NCBI RefSeq assembly: GCF_028830055.1
Contig: NZ_CP101655.1
Coordinates: forward strand, 1,928,880 to 1,992,879
Origin: Pseudomonas serboccidentalis
Lineage (GTDB): Bacteria; Pseudomonadota; Gammaproteobacteria; Pseudomonadales; Pseudomonadaceae
Length of the DNA: 64,000 nucleotides
Direction: 5' to 3'
Position numbers and translations under genes: made by a program. The first letter of the stretch is position 1. Every line of letters starts with the position of its first letter. Below are positions 45,521 through 54,121 of the stretch, in pieces. The notes beneath the pieces are model-generated. The model saw only the letters and a list, made by a program, of their open reading frames with translations. It had not been told where the DNA came from and did not search any database.

Positions 45521-46954
45521 TCACGCAACTTGTTGCAGTATGTCGCGCAGGCGATCCAGGGCGATGTCGATGTCCAGCGTCTCGATGGCACCAAAGCCGA
45601 AGTACAGGCCGCTCTTCACCGGTTGCTGGTCATAGAAAATGTCGATGGAGTACAGGCCGACCTCGACCTTTTTCGCCAGTTCGATCACCAGCGGCAGATC
45701 GATCGGCACCTTGCAGAGCACCGCCATATGGAAGCCCGCGCTGGCCGGCACCGCGTCGAGCCAGGGCGACAGATCGGTGGCCATGCGCGCCAGAATCCGT
45801 TCGCGGCGCTGGGCGTAAATCGCGTGGCAACGGCGGATATGCTTGAGCAGACAACCCTCGGCAATGAACTTGGCCAGCGCCCATTGCGGCAGGGTCGAGG
45901 CATGCTGGTCGGTGAGTTTTTTGGCACGAATCACCGCTTCGAGGATCGCCGGCGGCAGGATCGCGTAGCCCAGGCGCAGCTCTGGCAGCAGGGTTTTGGA
46001 GAACGTGCCGATGTAGGCGACGATGCCGCGCTGATCGAGGTTGTGCAGTGAGTCGGTGGGGCGACCTTCGTAGCGGAATTCGCTGTCATAGTCGTCCTCG
46101 ATGATGATCGCCCCCAGCTCATAGGCCCGGGCCAGCAAGGCTTCGCGGCGCGCCTGGCTCATCGACATGCCCAGCGGGAACTGGTGCGACGGGGTGACGT
46201 AAATCAGCCGCGTGCCCTCGGGAATCTGCTCGACCACAATGCCTTCGGCGTCCACCGGCACACCGACCACTTGCGCACCGTGGGAGCCGAACAGCAGACG
46301 CGCTGGCGGGTAGCCCGGGTCTTCCATTGCCACCCGGCTGCCGGGGCTGATCAGCACGCGGGAGATCAGGTCCAGCGCCTGTTGTGCACCGTTGCACACC
46401 ACGATGTCTTCGTCCTGGCAGTTGATCCCGCGCGAGAACGCGATGTGCCCGGCAATCGCGTGGCGCAGCGCCGGCAGGCCTTCGGGTACGCTGTAGAAAC
46501 CCTTGGACGCAGCCATCTGGCGCATGGCGTGCGCGACGCAGCGGCGCCAGTCGTCATGGGGAAACTGGCCCTTGCTGGTGGCGCCGCCGATGAAGTCGTA
46601 GCGCAGCGAGCCTTGCAGCGTCGGGTGCTGCAGGAACATCGGCAGGGTGCGCCAGCGCTCGATGACCTCGGCGCTGGCCAGTTCAGTGTGGCTTTGCTTG
46701 CGCTGAATCTGCGCCGGGCGCGCATTGACGTAAGTGCCTTTGCCGATCACCCCGGTGAGGAAATTTTCATACGTCAGCTGCGCGTAGGTGTCGGAAATGG
46801 TCTTGCGCGAGATCCCCAGTTGCTCGGCCAGCAGACGACTGGGCGGCAACTGCGTGCCCGCCGCCAGCCGCCCGGATTCGATGGCACCGCGCAGCTGTTG
46901 GTACAACTGACCGGCCAGGTCCTTGCGGCCATTGATCACGACATGCAGTTCCAT
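45521..46954 (-). CDS. MocR-family regulator (GntR winged helix fused to aminotransferase domain)
   Basis: A 477-residue PLP-dependent regulator. The N-terminal winged helix (GTQLPPSRLLAEQLGISRKT) is joined to a fold-type I aminotransferase-like domain with the PLP lysine in GTFSKTLLPELRLGY and the DDYDSEFRY segment. PdxR and similar proteins control vitamin B6 or amine metabolism genes. The frame is open to 47056, but MELHVVINGRKDL at 46954 is the family start. Divergent from the AhpD-like gene, its most likely target. Confidence 0.92.
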   Translation of the reverse strand: MELHVVINGRKDLAGQLYQQLRGAIESGRLAAGTQLPPSRLLAEQLGISRKTISDTYAQLTYENFLTGVIGKGTYVNARPAQIQRKQSHTELASAEVIERWRTLPMFLQHPTLQGSLRYDFIGGATSKGQFPHDDWRRCVAHAMRQMAASKGFYSVPEGLPALRHAIAGHIAFSRGINCQDEDIVVCNGAQQALDLISRVLISPGSRVAMEDPGYPPARLLFGSHGAQVVGVPVDAEGIVVEQIPEGTRLIYVTPSHQFPLGMSMSQARREALLARAYELGAIIIEDDYDSEFRYEGRPTDSLHNLDQRGIVAYIGTFSKTLLPELRLGYAILPPAILEAVIRAKKLTDQHASTLPQWALAKFIAEGCLLKHIRRCHAIYAQRRERILARMATDLSPWLDAVPASAGFHMAVLCKVPIDLPLVIELAKKVEVGLYSIDIFYDQQPVKSGLYFGFGAIETLDIDIALDRLRDILQQVA

Positions 46955-47059
46955 ACCGACGCGGCTCCGGGGGGCGATTGAAGTGTCGGCCAGATTAACG
47001 CTGTTTGCTGAGGTGGCAGTAGTTGTGCAGCACAAATACCCGGAATTGGTCCCCATCTC

Positions 47060-47151
47060 TGTAGGAGCTGCCGAAGGCTGCGATCTTTTGATCTTGCTTT
47101 TGTTTATAAAAAACCAAAGTCAAAAGATCGCAGCCTTCGGCAGCTCCTACA
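47060..47151. repeat. REPIN, GAGCTGCCGAAGGCTGCGAT type, in the MocR/AhpD divergent spacer
   Basis: Near-perfect inverted arms in the 315-base spacer between two divergent starts. This is unusual because most copies sit at 3' ends. The rest of the spacer holds the two promoters. Confidence 0.9.
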
Positions 47152-47269
47152 GGGGGTTTGTGTTTGACGGGGATGCAATGGTGTATCGATATTCCATGGA
47201 ATTGGGGCTGTAACGCCGACAGGTCTGCGCTTACCGTAAAGCCACTATCCCGCATTCCGAGACCTGCCC

Positions 47270-47710
47270 ATGTCCCCGCGTCTGGACTACTACAGCGCAT
47301 CGCCCAAGGCGATGAAAGCCATGATCGCCATGGAAGCGCTGACCAGCAACCTGAGCATCGAAGCGCCGCTGTTGCAGCTGATCAAGATCCGCGCCTCACA
47401 GCTCAACGGCTGCGCGTTCTGCACTGACATGCATTCGGTGGACGCGCGGCGGGCCGGGGAGAGTGATCGGCGTTTGTATGCGATAGCGGTGTGGCGCGAC
47501 AGCGGCTTTTTCAATCCCCGCGAGCGGGCCGCGCTGGACTGGGCCGAGGCGGTGACATTGTTGGCCGACAGCCATGTGCCGGACGATGTCTATCAACAGG
47601 CCCGGGCGCAATTCAGCGAGGTCGAACTGGTCGACCTGACCATGGCCGTAAGCACCATCAACTGTTGGAATCGCTTGGCGGTGAGCTTCCGCCAGACCCC
47701 AAGCGACTGA
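47270..47710 (+). CDS. AhpD-like carboxymuconolactone decarboxylase family protein
   Basis: A 146-residue helical protein with the redox motif C48-AF-C51 and H55 (GCAFCTDMH), which marks the alkylhydroperoxidase AhpD-like branch. Likely a thiol peroxidase or reductase in the cytoplasm. Divergent from the MocR regulator, a common Pseudomonas pairing, so it is probably under PLP- or amine-responsive control. Confidence 0.9.
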   Translation: MSPRLDYYSASPKAMKAMIAMEALTSNLSIEAPLLQLIKIRASQLNGCAFCTDMHSVDARRAGESDRRLYAIAVWRDSGFFNPRERAALDWAEAVTLLADSHVPDDVYQQARAQFSEVELVDLTMAVSTINCWNRLAVSFRQTPSD

Positions 47711-47788
47711 TTGCGCCCGGGTTGAGAACATCTATTGTGGCGAGGAGGCTTGCCCCCGTCGGGTTGCGCGACTGAACAACACAAAACC

Positions 47789-47872
47789 TGTAGGAGCTGC
47801 GGCGCGCTGCGATCTTTTGATCTTGCTTTAAAAATCAAAGTCAAAAGATCGCAGCGTGCCGCAGCTCCTACA
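47789..47872. repeat. REPIN, GAGCTGCGGCGCGCTGCGAT variant
   Basis: Inverted arms GTAGGAGCTGCGGCGCGCTG and a near-complement. A lone half of the GTGGCGAGG class precedes it at 47734-47770. Confidence 0.85.
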
Positions 47873-47878
47873 GGGTCC

Positions 47879-48193
47879 TCAGTTGGCAGGGCGCTGCGGT
47901 TTCACCGACGTGCCGAAGGTATTACCCATCCGTGTACTGGTCCCCGCCGGCGTCGCAAGCCCAACCTGATTCGGTGGCCGCTTGTTCACCGGCACGTTCA
48001 GCGCTTGCTGATTCTTCTGTGCAGCTGCCGCGCCTTCGGGGTTGTTGCCCATCTGCTGGCTCAGGCAGTCGTAATTCGGCGCCTTGTAGCCGCCGACTGT
48101 CACTTCCACGCAGCCCAATGGTTGCTCGGCATAAGCGCTCGACAGCGCCGCCAGCAACAGCCCGCCAAGGGTGAATCGCCACCGTGTTTTCAT
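47879..48193 (-). CDS. Small exported protein of unknown function
   Basis: A 104-residue protein with a signal peptide ending SSAYAEQ. The mature part is Asn/Gln/Pro-rich, with a cysteine pair (C28 and C43, in LGCVEV and YDCLSQ) suited to a periplasmic disulphide. No named family recognised. Upstream it faces the vreA promoter divergently. Confidence 0.72.
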   Translation of the reverse strand: MKTRWRFTLGGLLLAALSSAYAEQPLGCVEVTVGGYKAPNYDCLSQQMGNNPEGAAAAQKNQQALNVPVNKRPPNQVGLATPAGTSTRMGNTFGTSVKPQRPAN

Positions 48194-48284
48194 GCTCGCC
48201 TCCTGGCCGGCCCGGAAGGGCCGCGCTATGGCTTGAGTCTAGTGCAAGCCCCGCGCAAATCCCGTGATGGTTTTTTTGCACCGC

Positions 48285-48302
48285 CCGTCACACCAGATTC
48301 AT
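48285..48302 (+). promoter_or_regulatory. Candidate degenerate Pho box upstream of vreA
   Basis: CCGTCAC-ACCA-GATTCAT has the 11-base repeat spacing of PhoB sites (CTGTCAT-N4-CTGTCAT) with several mismatches. It ends 14 bases before the vreA start. vreAIR is PhoB-controlled in P. aeruginosa, which motivated the search. Confidence 0.3.
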
Positions 48303-48316
48303 AAACAGCCATCAGG

Positions 48317-49078
48317 ATGACGATTTCCAAGGATTCGTCAGCCGTGCAGCGAGGCAGTTCCAGGGACAGTTTTCAGCGTTCAACGAGGCTTGTGCGCCGG
48401 ATGTGTCTGGGGTTGCTGTTTGGCTGGCCGCTGGGCTGGTTTAGCGGCGCGGCGACAGCCGAATCGGTGCCGACGGACCTGCGCATGACGCTGCACATTC
48501 CGGCGCAGGAGCTGGCCCGGGCGCTGGATCAGTACAGCCACGCCACAGGGGTGGCGGTGCTGGTCGACAGCCAGTTGAGTCGCGGTCGGCGCTCATTGGC
48601 GGTCGACGGTGAATACACCGCTGCCGATGCGCTGCGCCGGTTGCTCGGCGGCAGCGGGCTGATGGCGCGTTACGCCCGCGACGATGCGTTCACCTTGCAG
48701 GTGGCGCAGGTCGAGGACGTGCCATCGCCCCTGGAAAAAACCACGCCGGCCAGCGCCGCCGTGAGTCGCAGCTACGCCACCGCCGTGCAAGCGGCGATCG
48801 AGCGCAACCTGTGCCGTTCGCCACTGACCCGTCCGGGCAGTTATCGCGCGGTGTTGCAGGTCTGGGTCGGGCGTGACGGCGTGGTGCAGCACAACCGGTT
48901 GGTCACCACCACCGGCGATGTACGGCGCGATACCGCGCTGGTGGAGAGCTTTCGCAATCTCAGGATCGACCGGCCGACGCCCAGCGCGTTACGTCAGCCG
49001 GTCACGTTGCTGTTGTTACCGGAGTCGTCAGGGAAACGCATGGAATGCACCAAATGGGAAGGAGTTTCCGGGGGATGA
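48317..49078 (+). CDS. vreA: VreA-like signalling protein: STN domain plus TonB-like C-terminus
   Basis: A 253-residue exported protein. After a hydrophobic leader (~28-50) comes a secretin/TonB short N-terminal (STN) domain (LHIPAQELARALDQYS, then GEYTAADALRRLLGGSGL), as in siderophore receptors that signal to anti-sigma factors. There is no beta-barrel; instead the C-terminal ~100 residues (PGSYRAVLQVWVGRDGVV) look like a TonB C-terminal domain. That is the VreA arrangement. It should pass a periplasmic signal to VreR. The stop overlaps the vreI start as ATGA. Confidence 0.85.
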   Translation: MTISKDSSAVQRGSSRDSFQRSTRLVRRMCLGLLFGWPLGWFSGAATAESVPTDLRMTLHIPAQELARALDQYSHATGVAVLVDSQLSRGRRSLAVDGEYTAADALRRLLGGSGLMARYARDDAFTLQVAQVEDVPSPLEKTTPASAAVSRSYATAVQAAIERNLCRSPLTRPGSYRAVLQVWVGRDGVVQHNRLVTTTGDVRRDTALVESFRNLRIDRPTPSALRQPVTLLLLPESSGKRMECTKWEGVSGG

Positions 49079-49626
49079 AAGACACCGGACAAGGTTCGAT
49101 GGTCCAGCTGTTCCTGACGTCCTACGAGGACTTTCGGGTGCGCTTGCGACGCCGTCTCGGCTCGGAAGACCTGGCGAACGACGTGCTGCACGAAACCTAC
49201 CTGCGGGTCGACCGCATGGAAACGCCGCCCAACCTGCTGCGGCCCAATGCCTACCTGTATCGCATGGCGCTGAACATTGCCGCCGACCGGCGTCAGGCCG
49301 ATGCGCGCCTGCTTACCGGCAGCGAAGTCGAAGAGCTGCTGCAAATCGGCGACGAAGCCCTGGACCCGGCGCGAGTCGTGGGCGGGCAAAAGGAAATCCA
49401 GTCGCTGCTCAGCGCATTGTACGAGCTGCCGGCACGCCGCCGACGGATCTTCATCGCGGCGCGCCTGGAGGAGGCGCCGCACCTGGAAATCTCCCAGCGC
49501 TTCGGCATCTCCACACGCATGGTCGAGAAGGAAATCAAAGCCGCGTTGGGCCACTGTGCAGCGAAACTGGAAAGAAAAGTGTTTCAGCGGTTCGGTCGCG
49601 GGGCCGGAAAACCGTCTAGAGAGTGA
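49075..49626 (+). CDS. vreI: ECF sigma factor VreI
   Basis: A 183-residue extracytoplasmic-function sigma factor: region 2 at ~10-75 (VQLFLTSYEDFRVRLRRRLG ... NAYLYRMALNIAADRRQADA) and region 4 at ~115-165 (ELPARRRRIFIAARLEEAPH, helix-turn-helix ISQRFGISTRMVEKEIKAAL). The ATG at 49075 overlaps the vreA stop. The order vreA-vreI-vreR followed by hxcW and hxcU is the same as in P. aeruginosa, where the sigma factor drives hxc and other genes under phosphate starvation. Confidence 0.88.
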   Translation: MKDTGQGSMVQLFLTSYEDFRVRLRRRLGSEDLANDVLHETYLRVDRMETPPNLLRPNAYLYRMALNIAADRRQADARLLTGSEVEELLQIGDEALDPARVVGGQKEIQSLLSALYELPARRRRIFIAARLEEAPHLEISQRFGISTRMVEKEIKAALGHCAAKLERKVFQRFGRGAGKPSRE

Positions 49627-49670
49627 AGCTGGGTAAAAAGTCCCGATTAATCCGTTGAGAATCTGCGCGT

Positions 49671-50609
49671 TTGAACATCTTTCGTCTGACACCTGCCGAG
49701 CCTTCAGCCGCCGAACGTCTGCACGGCGAGGCCCGCGACTGGTTGATCTTGCTGACCTCGGGCCGCGCCACCGTCGCCGACGCCCGCGCACTGCGCCAAT
49801 GGTGCGCACAGAGCCCGGAGCACGCCCGCGCGTTCGAAGACGCCAAGCGCTTGTGGCATCAACTGCAACCGGCGGCGGAGCAATTGCAGGCACCCCGGCG
49901 CTTCGGTCGCCGCGCCTTTCTCGGCGGCGCGATTGCCGCATCGGCGGCGTTCCTGCTGGTGCGCGGGACGATTCCCGGTGGCTTCGAAGGGCTCGGCGCC
50001 GATTACATTACCGAGGTCGGCCAGCAGCGGCGATTCGAGCCAGCCGATGGCGTAAGCCTGGAGCTCAACACGCAAACCCGCATCAACCAGCGCGCCGGCG
50101 ATGACGGTGTGCAGGGCTTTGAGCTGGTCAGCGGCGAAGTCGAAGTGCAGACCGCGCGGTTGCCACTGGCGATGCAGGCCGGGGGCGGGTGGTTGCGGGC
50201 GAGTCAGGCGCGGTTCAATTTGCGCAATACCGATCAGCAGGTGTGCGTGACCTGCCTTGATGGTTCGGTGGACGTCAACGTTGATGGCCGCAGTCTGCGT
50301 TTACAACCGGGGGAGCAACTGACCTACGACGCGCAGCAGGTTGGCGCGGTGCAAAGCGTCGACACCGCAGCGGTGATGAACTGGCGCCAGCAGGTGCTGG
50401 TGTTCAATGGTGCGACCCTGAGTCAGATGATCGATGAGATCAACCGCTATCGCCCAGGCATGTTGCTACTGCTCAACCGCGAAGTCGGCCAGCGCCGCGT
50501 CCAGGCACGCTTCAGCCTCGATCAACTCGCCGGCGTTGCACTGCTGATTCGCGATGCTTACGGCGTCAAATGCACCGAATTGCCGGGTGGCGTGGTCGTC
50601 CTCAGCTAA
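49671..50609 (+). CDS. vreR: FecR-family anti-sigma factor VreR
   Basis: A 312-residue inner-membrane sigma regulator. The cytosolic anti-sigma part is at ~15-75 (LHGEARDWLILLTSGRATVA), a membrane helix at ~82-100 (AFLGGAIAASAAFLLVRG), then the periplasmic FecR domain (~112-210) and a C-terminal STN-like region. It begins with TTG at 49671 preceded by TTGAGA; no better in-frame ATG is seen, so the start is moderately sure. It holds VreI inactive until VreA signals. Confidence 0.85.
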   Translation: MNIFRLTPAEPSAAERLHGEARDWLILLTSGRATVADARALRQWCAQSPEHARAFEDAKRLWHQLQPAAEQLQAPRRFGRRAFLGGAIAASAAFLLVRGTIPGGFEGLGADYITEVGQQRRFEPADGVSLELNTQTRINQRAGDDGVQGFELVSGEVEVQTARLPLAMQAGGGWLRASQARFNLRNTDQQVCVTCLDGSVDVNVDGRSLRLQPGEQLTYDAQQVGAVQSVDTAAVMNWRQQVLVFNGATLSQMIDEINRYRPGMLLLLNREVGQRRVQARFSLDQLAGVALLIRDAYGVKCTELPGGVVVLS

Positions 50610-50628
50610 CCCCAACACCACCAACCCC

Positions 50629-50726
50629 TGTGGGAGCTGGCGTGCCAGCGATGACGACCCGACAGCTGACCAATCTCTCCCACACTGCATACGATCCAAT
50701 TGTAGGAGTGAGCCTGCTCGCGATGA
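50629..50726. repeat. Two solitary REP half-elements
   Basis: TGTGGGAGCTGGCGTGCCAG at 50629 is a small self-complementary hairpin of another Pseudomonas class, and TGTAGGAGTGAGCCTGCTCG at 50701 is a lone arm of the first class with no partner. Confidence 0.7.
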
Positions 50727-50772
50727 CGGCTTCACAGTCAACCAATCCCCAACTGACTGCCACCAATCCCAA

Positions 50773-50864
50773 TGTAGGAGCTGCCGAAGGCTCGGGCCGC
50801 GATCGGACGATCTTTTGATCTTAAAAACAAAGTCAAAAGATCGCAGCCTTCGGCAGCTCCTACA
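50773..50864. repeat. REPIN, GGCTCGGGCCGCGATCGGA variant (left copy)
   Basis: Arms GTAGGAGCTGCCGAAGGCT and complement, but the left arm has an extra CGGGCCGCGATCGGA block that is found in only one other copy (59835-59933). Both copies have the same orientation and both lie just beyond the 3' end of a minus-strand pseudopilin gene (hxcW here, hxcV there). Confidence 0.9.
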
Positions 50865-50891
50865 GGGATATCCAATGTGCAGGGATATATG

Positions 50892-51500
50892 TCAGTCCAA
50901 CGGCCCCATCACCTGCCGATACCGCTCCACCCCCTGCGCCGTCTCCCGGCTCAACCGAACCTCCAACCCCAACGGATCCTCCCGCCGATTACCACTCAAC
51001 TGCCGCCACCCCTTATCCACCTCCCAAACCCGCACCTGCACATCACTTACATCCTTCAACACCGCCACCCCAGCCCCCGGCGCCGGCAACGGATACCGAC
51101 TGCTCGCCGCCGCCACCGCGCGATACAACGTGTCTCCCTTGACCCACCAACGCACCCGCTGCAACGCCCCAGGCTGATCCGCCGCACTGCGAATGATATC
51201 CAGCCGAAACCCCTTGCTGTCACTGCTCCGCACGGTCAACGCAGGCGGCGCACTCGGCGGTTCATCATCCACGCCAACCTTCTTCGGCTCAGTCAATTCA
51301 ATCCCCGCGCGCATATCCACATCACGCTGCAACTGATTCAGCGCCCGCAACAAACTGTCGCTCTGTTCACTGCTCGCCTGCAAATGACTGTCCGCCCGCG
51401 TCACACTGTCCAACCCGCGCCAGGCAATCAAACTGACCACCGCCATCAGCAGAATCGCGACCATCACCTCGATCAGGGTAAAGCCCCGTTGATCGTTCAT
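50892..51500 (-). CDS. hxcW: Type II secretion minor pseudopilin GspJ/HxcW
   Basis: A 202-residue prepilin-like protein. The leader MNDQRG is cut before FTLIEVMVAILLMAVVSLIA, with the conserved Glu at +5. The long variable C-terminal domain and the WRGLDSVTRADS stretch are typical of GspJ, part of the pseudopilus tip complex. The + strand view is unusually C-rich. Overlaps hxcU by 4 bases. Confidence 0.9.
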   Translation of the reverse strand: MNDQRGFTLIEVMVAILLMAVVSLIAWRGLDSVTRADSHLQASSEQSDSLLRALNQLQRDVDMRAGIELTEPKKVGVDDEPPSAPPALTVRSSDSKGFRLDIIRSAADQPGALQRVRWWVKGDTLYRAVAAASSRYPLPAPGAGVAVLKDVSDVQVRVWEVDKGWRQLSGNRREDPLGLEVRLSRETAQGVERYRQVMGPLD

Positions 51501-51949
51501 TGCACACTGATCCTTCCACTGGCATCGCGCAGCACACTAAGGCGATTGAGCCCGTCAGACAGGGTCAATTGCAGCGGCGGGTTGATCCACTCGGCGTTGA
51601 GCACGACTTTCTGCTTCGGCTCCACCCGCACCTCCAGCTTCGGACTCTGCCAGGTGCGCGGCCGCAACTGCGGATCATCCTTGAAATGCTCGAAACCCCG
51701 ACCGCTGTCACTGCGCCGACTGAACCGAAACCCCTTGCCATCGCTCAGCCACACAATCGGCCGACCATCGGCGCGGGCCTCCGCCTGCGCTACCTGCAGC
51801 AACTGCGCCACCCGCTCGGCGTCCTTGCGCAGCAATTGCAGCGGATCCGGCTTGATACTCAGGCTGATCGCCGCACTGGCGATCCCGATGATCACCAACA
51901 CCACCATCAACTCGATCAGCGTAAAGCCCTGTTGCTTGACCCCGTTCAT
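51497..51949 (-). CDS. hxcU: Type II secretion minor pseudopilin GspH/HxcU
   Basis: A 150-residue prepilin-like protein from MNGVKQQG, cut before FTLIELMVVLVIIGIASAAI, with Glu at +5. Residues LLRKDAERVAQLLQVAQAEA match the GspH helix. The frame continues to 52009, but the methionine at 51949 gives a leader of normal length. Divergent from hxcP over a 133-base promoter region, which should contain the VreI-dependent promoter. Confidence 0.88.
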   Translation of the reverse strand: MNGVKQQGFTLIELMVVLVIIGIASAAISLSIKPDPLQLLRKDAERVAQLLQVAQAEARADGRPIVWLSDGKGFRFSRRSDSGRGFEHFKDDPQLRPRTWQSPKLEVRVEPKQKVVLNAEWINPPLQLTLSDGLNRLSVLRDASGRISVQ

Positions 51950-52082
51950 CGGTTGCGCGCTCCTTTGCGTCCTGCCCTGTCCCAAAAAAACATCCTGCAC
52001 GGCCAACATGTAAGACGTGTGAAATAAAACCGTGAGAATTGCCGCGTAGCCTGTCAGCAGGGACTAAAAGGAGATTCAGCCC

Positions 52083-52514
52083 ATGATGCTCACCGCACGC
52101 ATATCCCCCCCGCAAACGGTCCAGGCCCTCGCGCTGCTCGCCGCCCTGGTGGGCGTGGCGACTTGGTCGTCGCTGCTCCTGACCTCCGCCGAATCCCACA
52201 CCCCACCAGCGCCCCCACAAATGCTCGCGGCGCGCAGTGATAGTCCGGCGTTGCAGTGGTTTTCCAATCAAACGGCGCCAGTGGACATCAAGGTGAGCGG
52301 GGTGATGGCGGGGAGTCGCGGGGCGGTGGCGATTTTGAGTTTGAACGACGGGCCGCCGAGGAGTTTTTTGCAGGGGGAAAGGGTGGGGCCTGGGGTGAAG
52401 TTGGTGGCGGTGGAGGGGGATGGGGTGGTGATTGAGCAGGGGGAGGAGAGGGTGCGGTTGGGGGTGGAGAGGTTGGGGGAGGGGGTGGTGTTGCCGAGCT
52501 TTATAAGGCCCTGA
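52083..52514 (+). CDS. hxcP: Type II secretion inner-membrane protein GspC/HxcP (short form)
   Basis: A 143-residue bitopic protein: a membrane helix at ~14-34 (ALALLAALVGVATWSSLLLT), then a periplasmic HR domain (VDIKVSGVMAGSRGAVAILS, LNDGPPRSFLQGERVGPGVK), which links the platform to the secretin. It lacks the C-terminal PDZ or coiled coil of longer GspC proteins. AAAAGGAG precedes the first of two ATGs. The last ~120 bases are extremely G-rich on the coding strand. In P. aeruginosa hxcV follows directly; here an island does. Confidence 0.85.
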   Translation: MMLTARISPPQTVQALALLAALVGVATWSSLLLTSAESHTPPAPPQMLAARSDSPALQWFSNQTAPVDIKVSGVMAGSRGAVAILSLNDGPPRSFLQGERVGPGVKLVAVEGDGVVIEQGEERVRLGVERLGEGVVLPSFIRP

Positions 52515-52935
52515 TCTGTAAGGATGAAGTCGTTATTTTTGCCTTTCAGTTGAATGCCGGTTCAGAGGCCTCCAAAAGCAGGGAGCCGAGACGCAAGCGA
52601 GTGCTTATTGTCGTTCCTGACCTGATGCGGGTAGTCGAGAGTGTCCGCTATCGGCCAAAAGCGGACAGTCAGTTAACGCATTTTTTATGCACTTTGCGAA
52701 ATTCAAAATACGATATGGGAGTCGCAAGGGAAAAAGAACAAAAAGTGGAAAAACGGGACTGATTTATTTCTCTTAAAATAAACCAATCCCCTTTTCTTAA
52801 CTTTAGTTTGGGCGAAGGGTTTAGCTGCCTCACGCTCCACACCATGACTTAGTCGATCCAGAATGCTAGTCTGACCCAGATTCATAACGAGCCAGAACCC
52901 CTTAGTGCCGGAGTGCAGTGTACTAAACAAAACTA
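52515..52935. other. Island left junction, non-coding, with two hairpins
   Basis: No convincing gene. A hairpin TGTCCGCT/AGCGGACA at 52642-52667 is of a kind common between Pseudomonas genes. At 52748-52797 an imperfect inverted repeat (AACGGGACTGATTTATTT ... AAATAAACCAATCCCCTT) resembles the terminal repeats seen beside REP-associated transposase genes, but no transposase is present. Base composition falls sharply to AT-rich here, marking the start of acquired DNA. Confidence 0.5.
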
Positions 52936-53664
52936 TTACCCCTTGGAGAAAGTCACATCGGCGCCATCATTTTCGACAGAAATTTTTGCAGAAATTTTAC
53001 ACTCGCTTTCATGGTTTTTTGCTTCCCACGAAGGTTTCAGTGAGGAGGTAGTGGTTAGCTTTATATTGGAAAAGCGCAAATCTTTTGAGGGGAGTGACTC
53101 ACAGGACGTTACCCCGTATGCTTCCAACGCTAACAATGAAAGCGTCAGATCAAAAGGTGACACCACCTCAAGCCCGCTACCTGGCAAATTTTCAAATTCA
53201 CAGGAATAATAAAATCCGTACGTATCGACCTCCGAGGTCATTACACCTGCCAGCCTATCCCCACTCTTAACTGGGATTGGCTTCGTGTTGCAAATCACCC
53301 TTACTTCTCTCGGCTTATCCCGAACCCCATTTACATACCAGCTGGATACCGACCAACCGCCATTTCTCCAGGCAAGCACGGGCTGTAATATAGCTTTATC
53401 AGTTGTTTTTTTAAGGCTAGTCTGCAATCCATTAAACAAAAATATAGCTTTCTGAGCGCCTTGTTGAGTAGGTGCGGGCGGGACAACTATTTCCGAACTA
53501 AAGTGCTTAATTCTTTCACCTGCCTCTGTCCTATACGAATCTAAGTCCCAGATAACTGATCCTCCATATCCATCCAGTTTGTAGGCTTCTTGTGTTCCTG
53601 CCAAGAGCAACTGTTGAGAAAACTCAAAAAGAGATTGCCCTGGAAATTCTTTAACGTCTTTCAT
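52936..53664 (-). CDS. Probable beta-sandwich (lectin/eqolisin-like) protein
   Basis: A 242-residue protein without an obvious signal peptide. Central stretches FLFNGLQTSLKKTTDKAILQ, then PVLAWRNGGWSVSSWYVNG, then DRLAGVMTSEVDTYGFYYSC, are beta-rich with regularly spaced Trp and aromatic residues. They resemble a family shared by soil bacteria and fungi whose fold is thought to be like G1 peptidases; I cannot confirm catalytic residues. Start taken at ATG 53664, with GAGG upstream. Composition is AT-rich compared with the hxc genes, suggesting horizontal transfer. Confidence 0.6.
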   Translation of the reverse strand: MKDVKEFPGQSLFEFSQQLLLAGTQEAYKLDGYGGSVIWDLDSYRTEAGERIKHFSSEIVVPPAPTQQGAQKAIFLFNGLQTSLKKTTDKAILQPVLAWRNGGWSVSSWYVNGVRDKPREVRVICNTKPIPVKSGDRLAGVMTSEVDTYGFYYSCEFENLPGSGLEVVSPFDLTLSLLALEAYGVTSCESLPSKDLRFSNIKLTTTSSLKPSWEAKNHESECKISAKISVENDGADVTFSKG

Positions 53665-54121
53665 ACACACCTCTAGACTTGATAGCCCTCATAGATCCAG
53701 CAGAGAGAAAGCTAGGGCCCGACATTTTCTCCGAGCACAAGGCTTGCCTCTGGAAGAATGGTAGACGGAGAAATGAAAATGCATATTTTTGACGGTCACT
53801 CGTCGGATTGCCTATTGGGCAAAATACTCTCAATTGGTACGTTACAGCCAAACGCTATATAAACGAAACTCAATATAGCCATACAGCAGAGTTCATATTG
53901 CCTTCATCACGTTGCGGTGCGCGCTCACTCTAAAAAACTGTTATCGATGAGCCGATGCGATGCCAAACAGCGACCTCCTAATGGCATTAAATCTAACAAA
54001 ATCAGTCTATTATTAATAAAGCAGATGCGACACCTGTCATGTTTTTTCCAAATGTATGAGCCGCGCCACGTATTTGGTCTACTTTTAGTCTGTGCTTTCA
54101 CTCACGCTCGGAGGAACAATC
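53665..54121. other. AT-rich intergenic region of the island
   Basis: About 460 bases with no convincing gene; the 66-codon minus-strand frame at 53651-53851 overlaps the next gene's start and has no support. Probably holds divergent promoters for the genes at 52936 and 54122. Confidence 0.5.
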
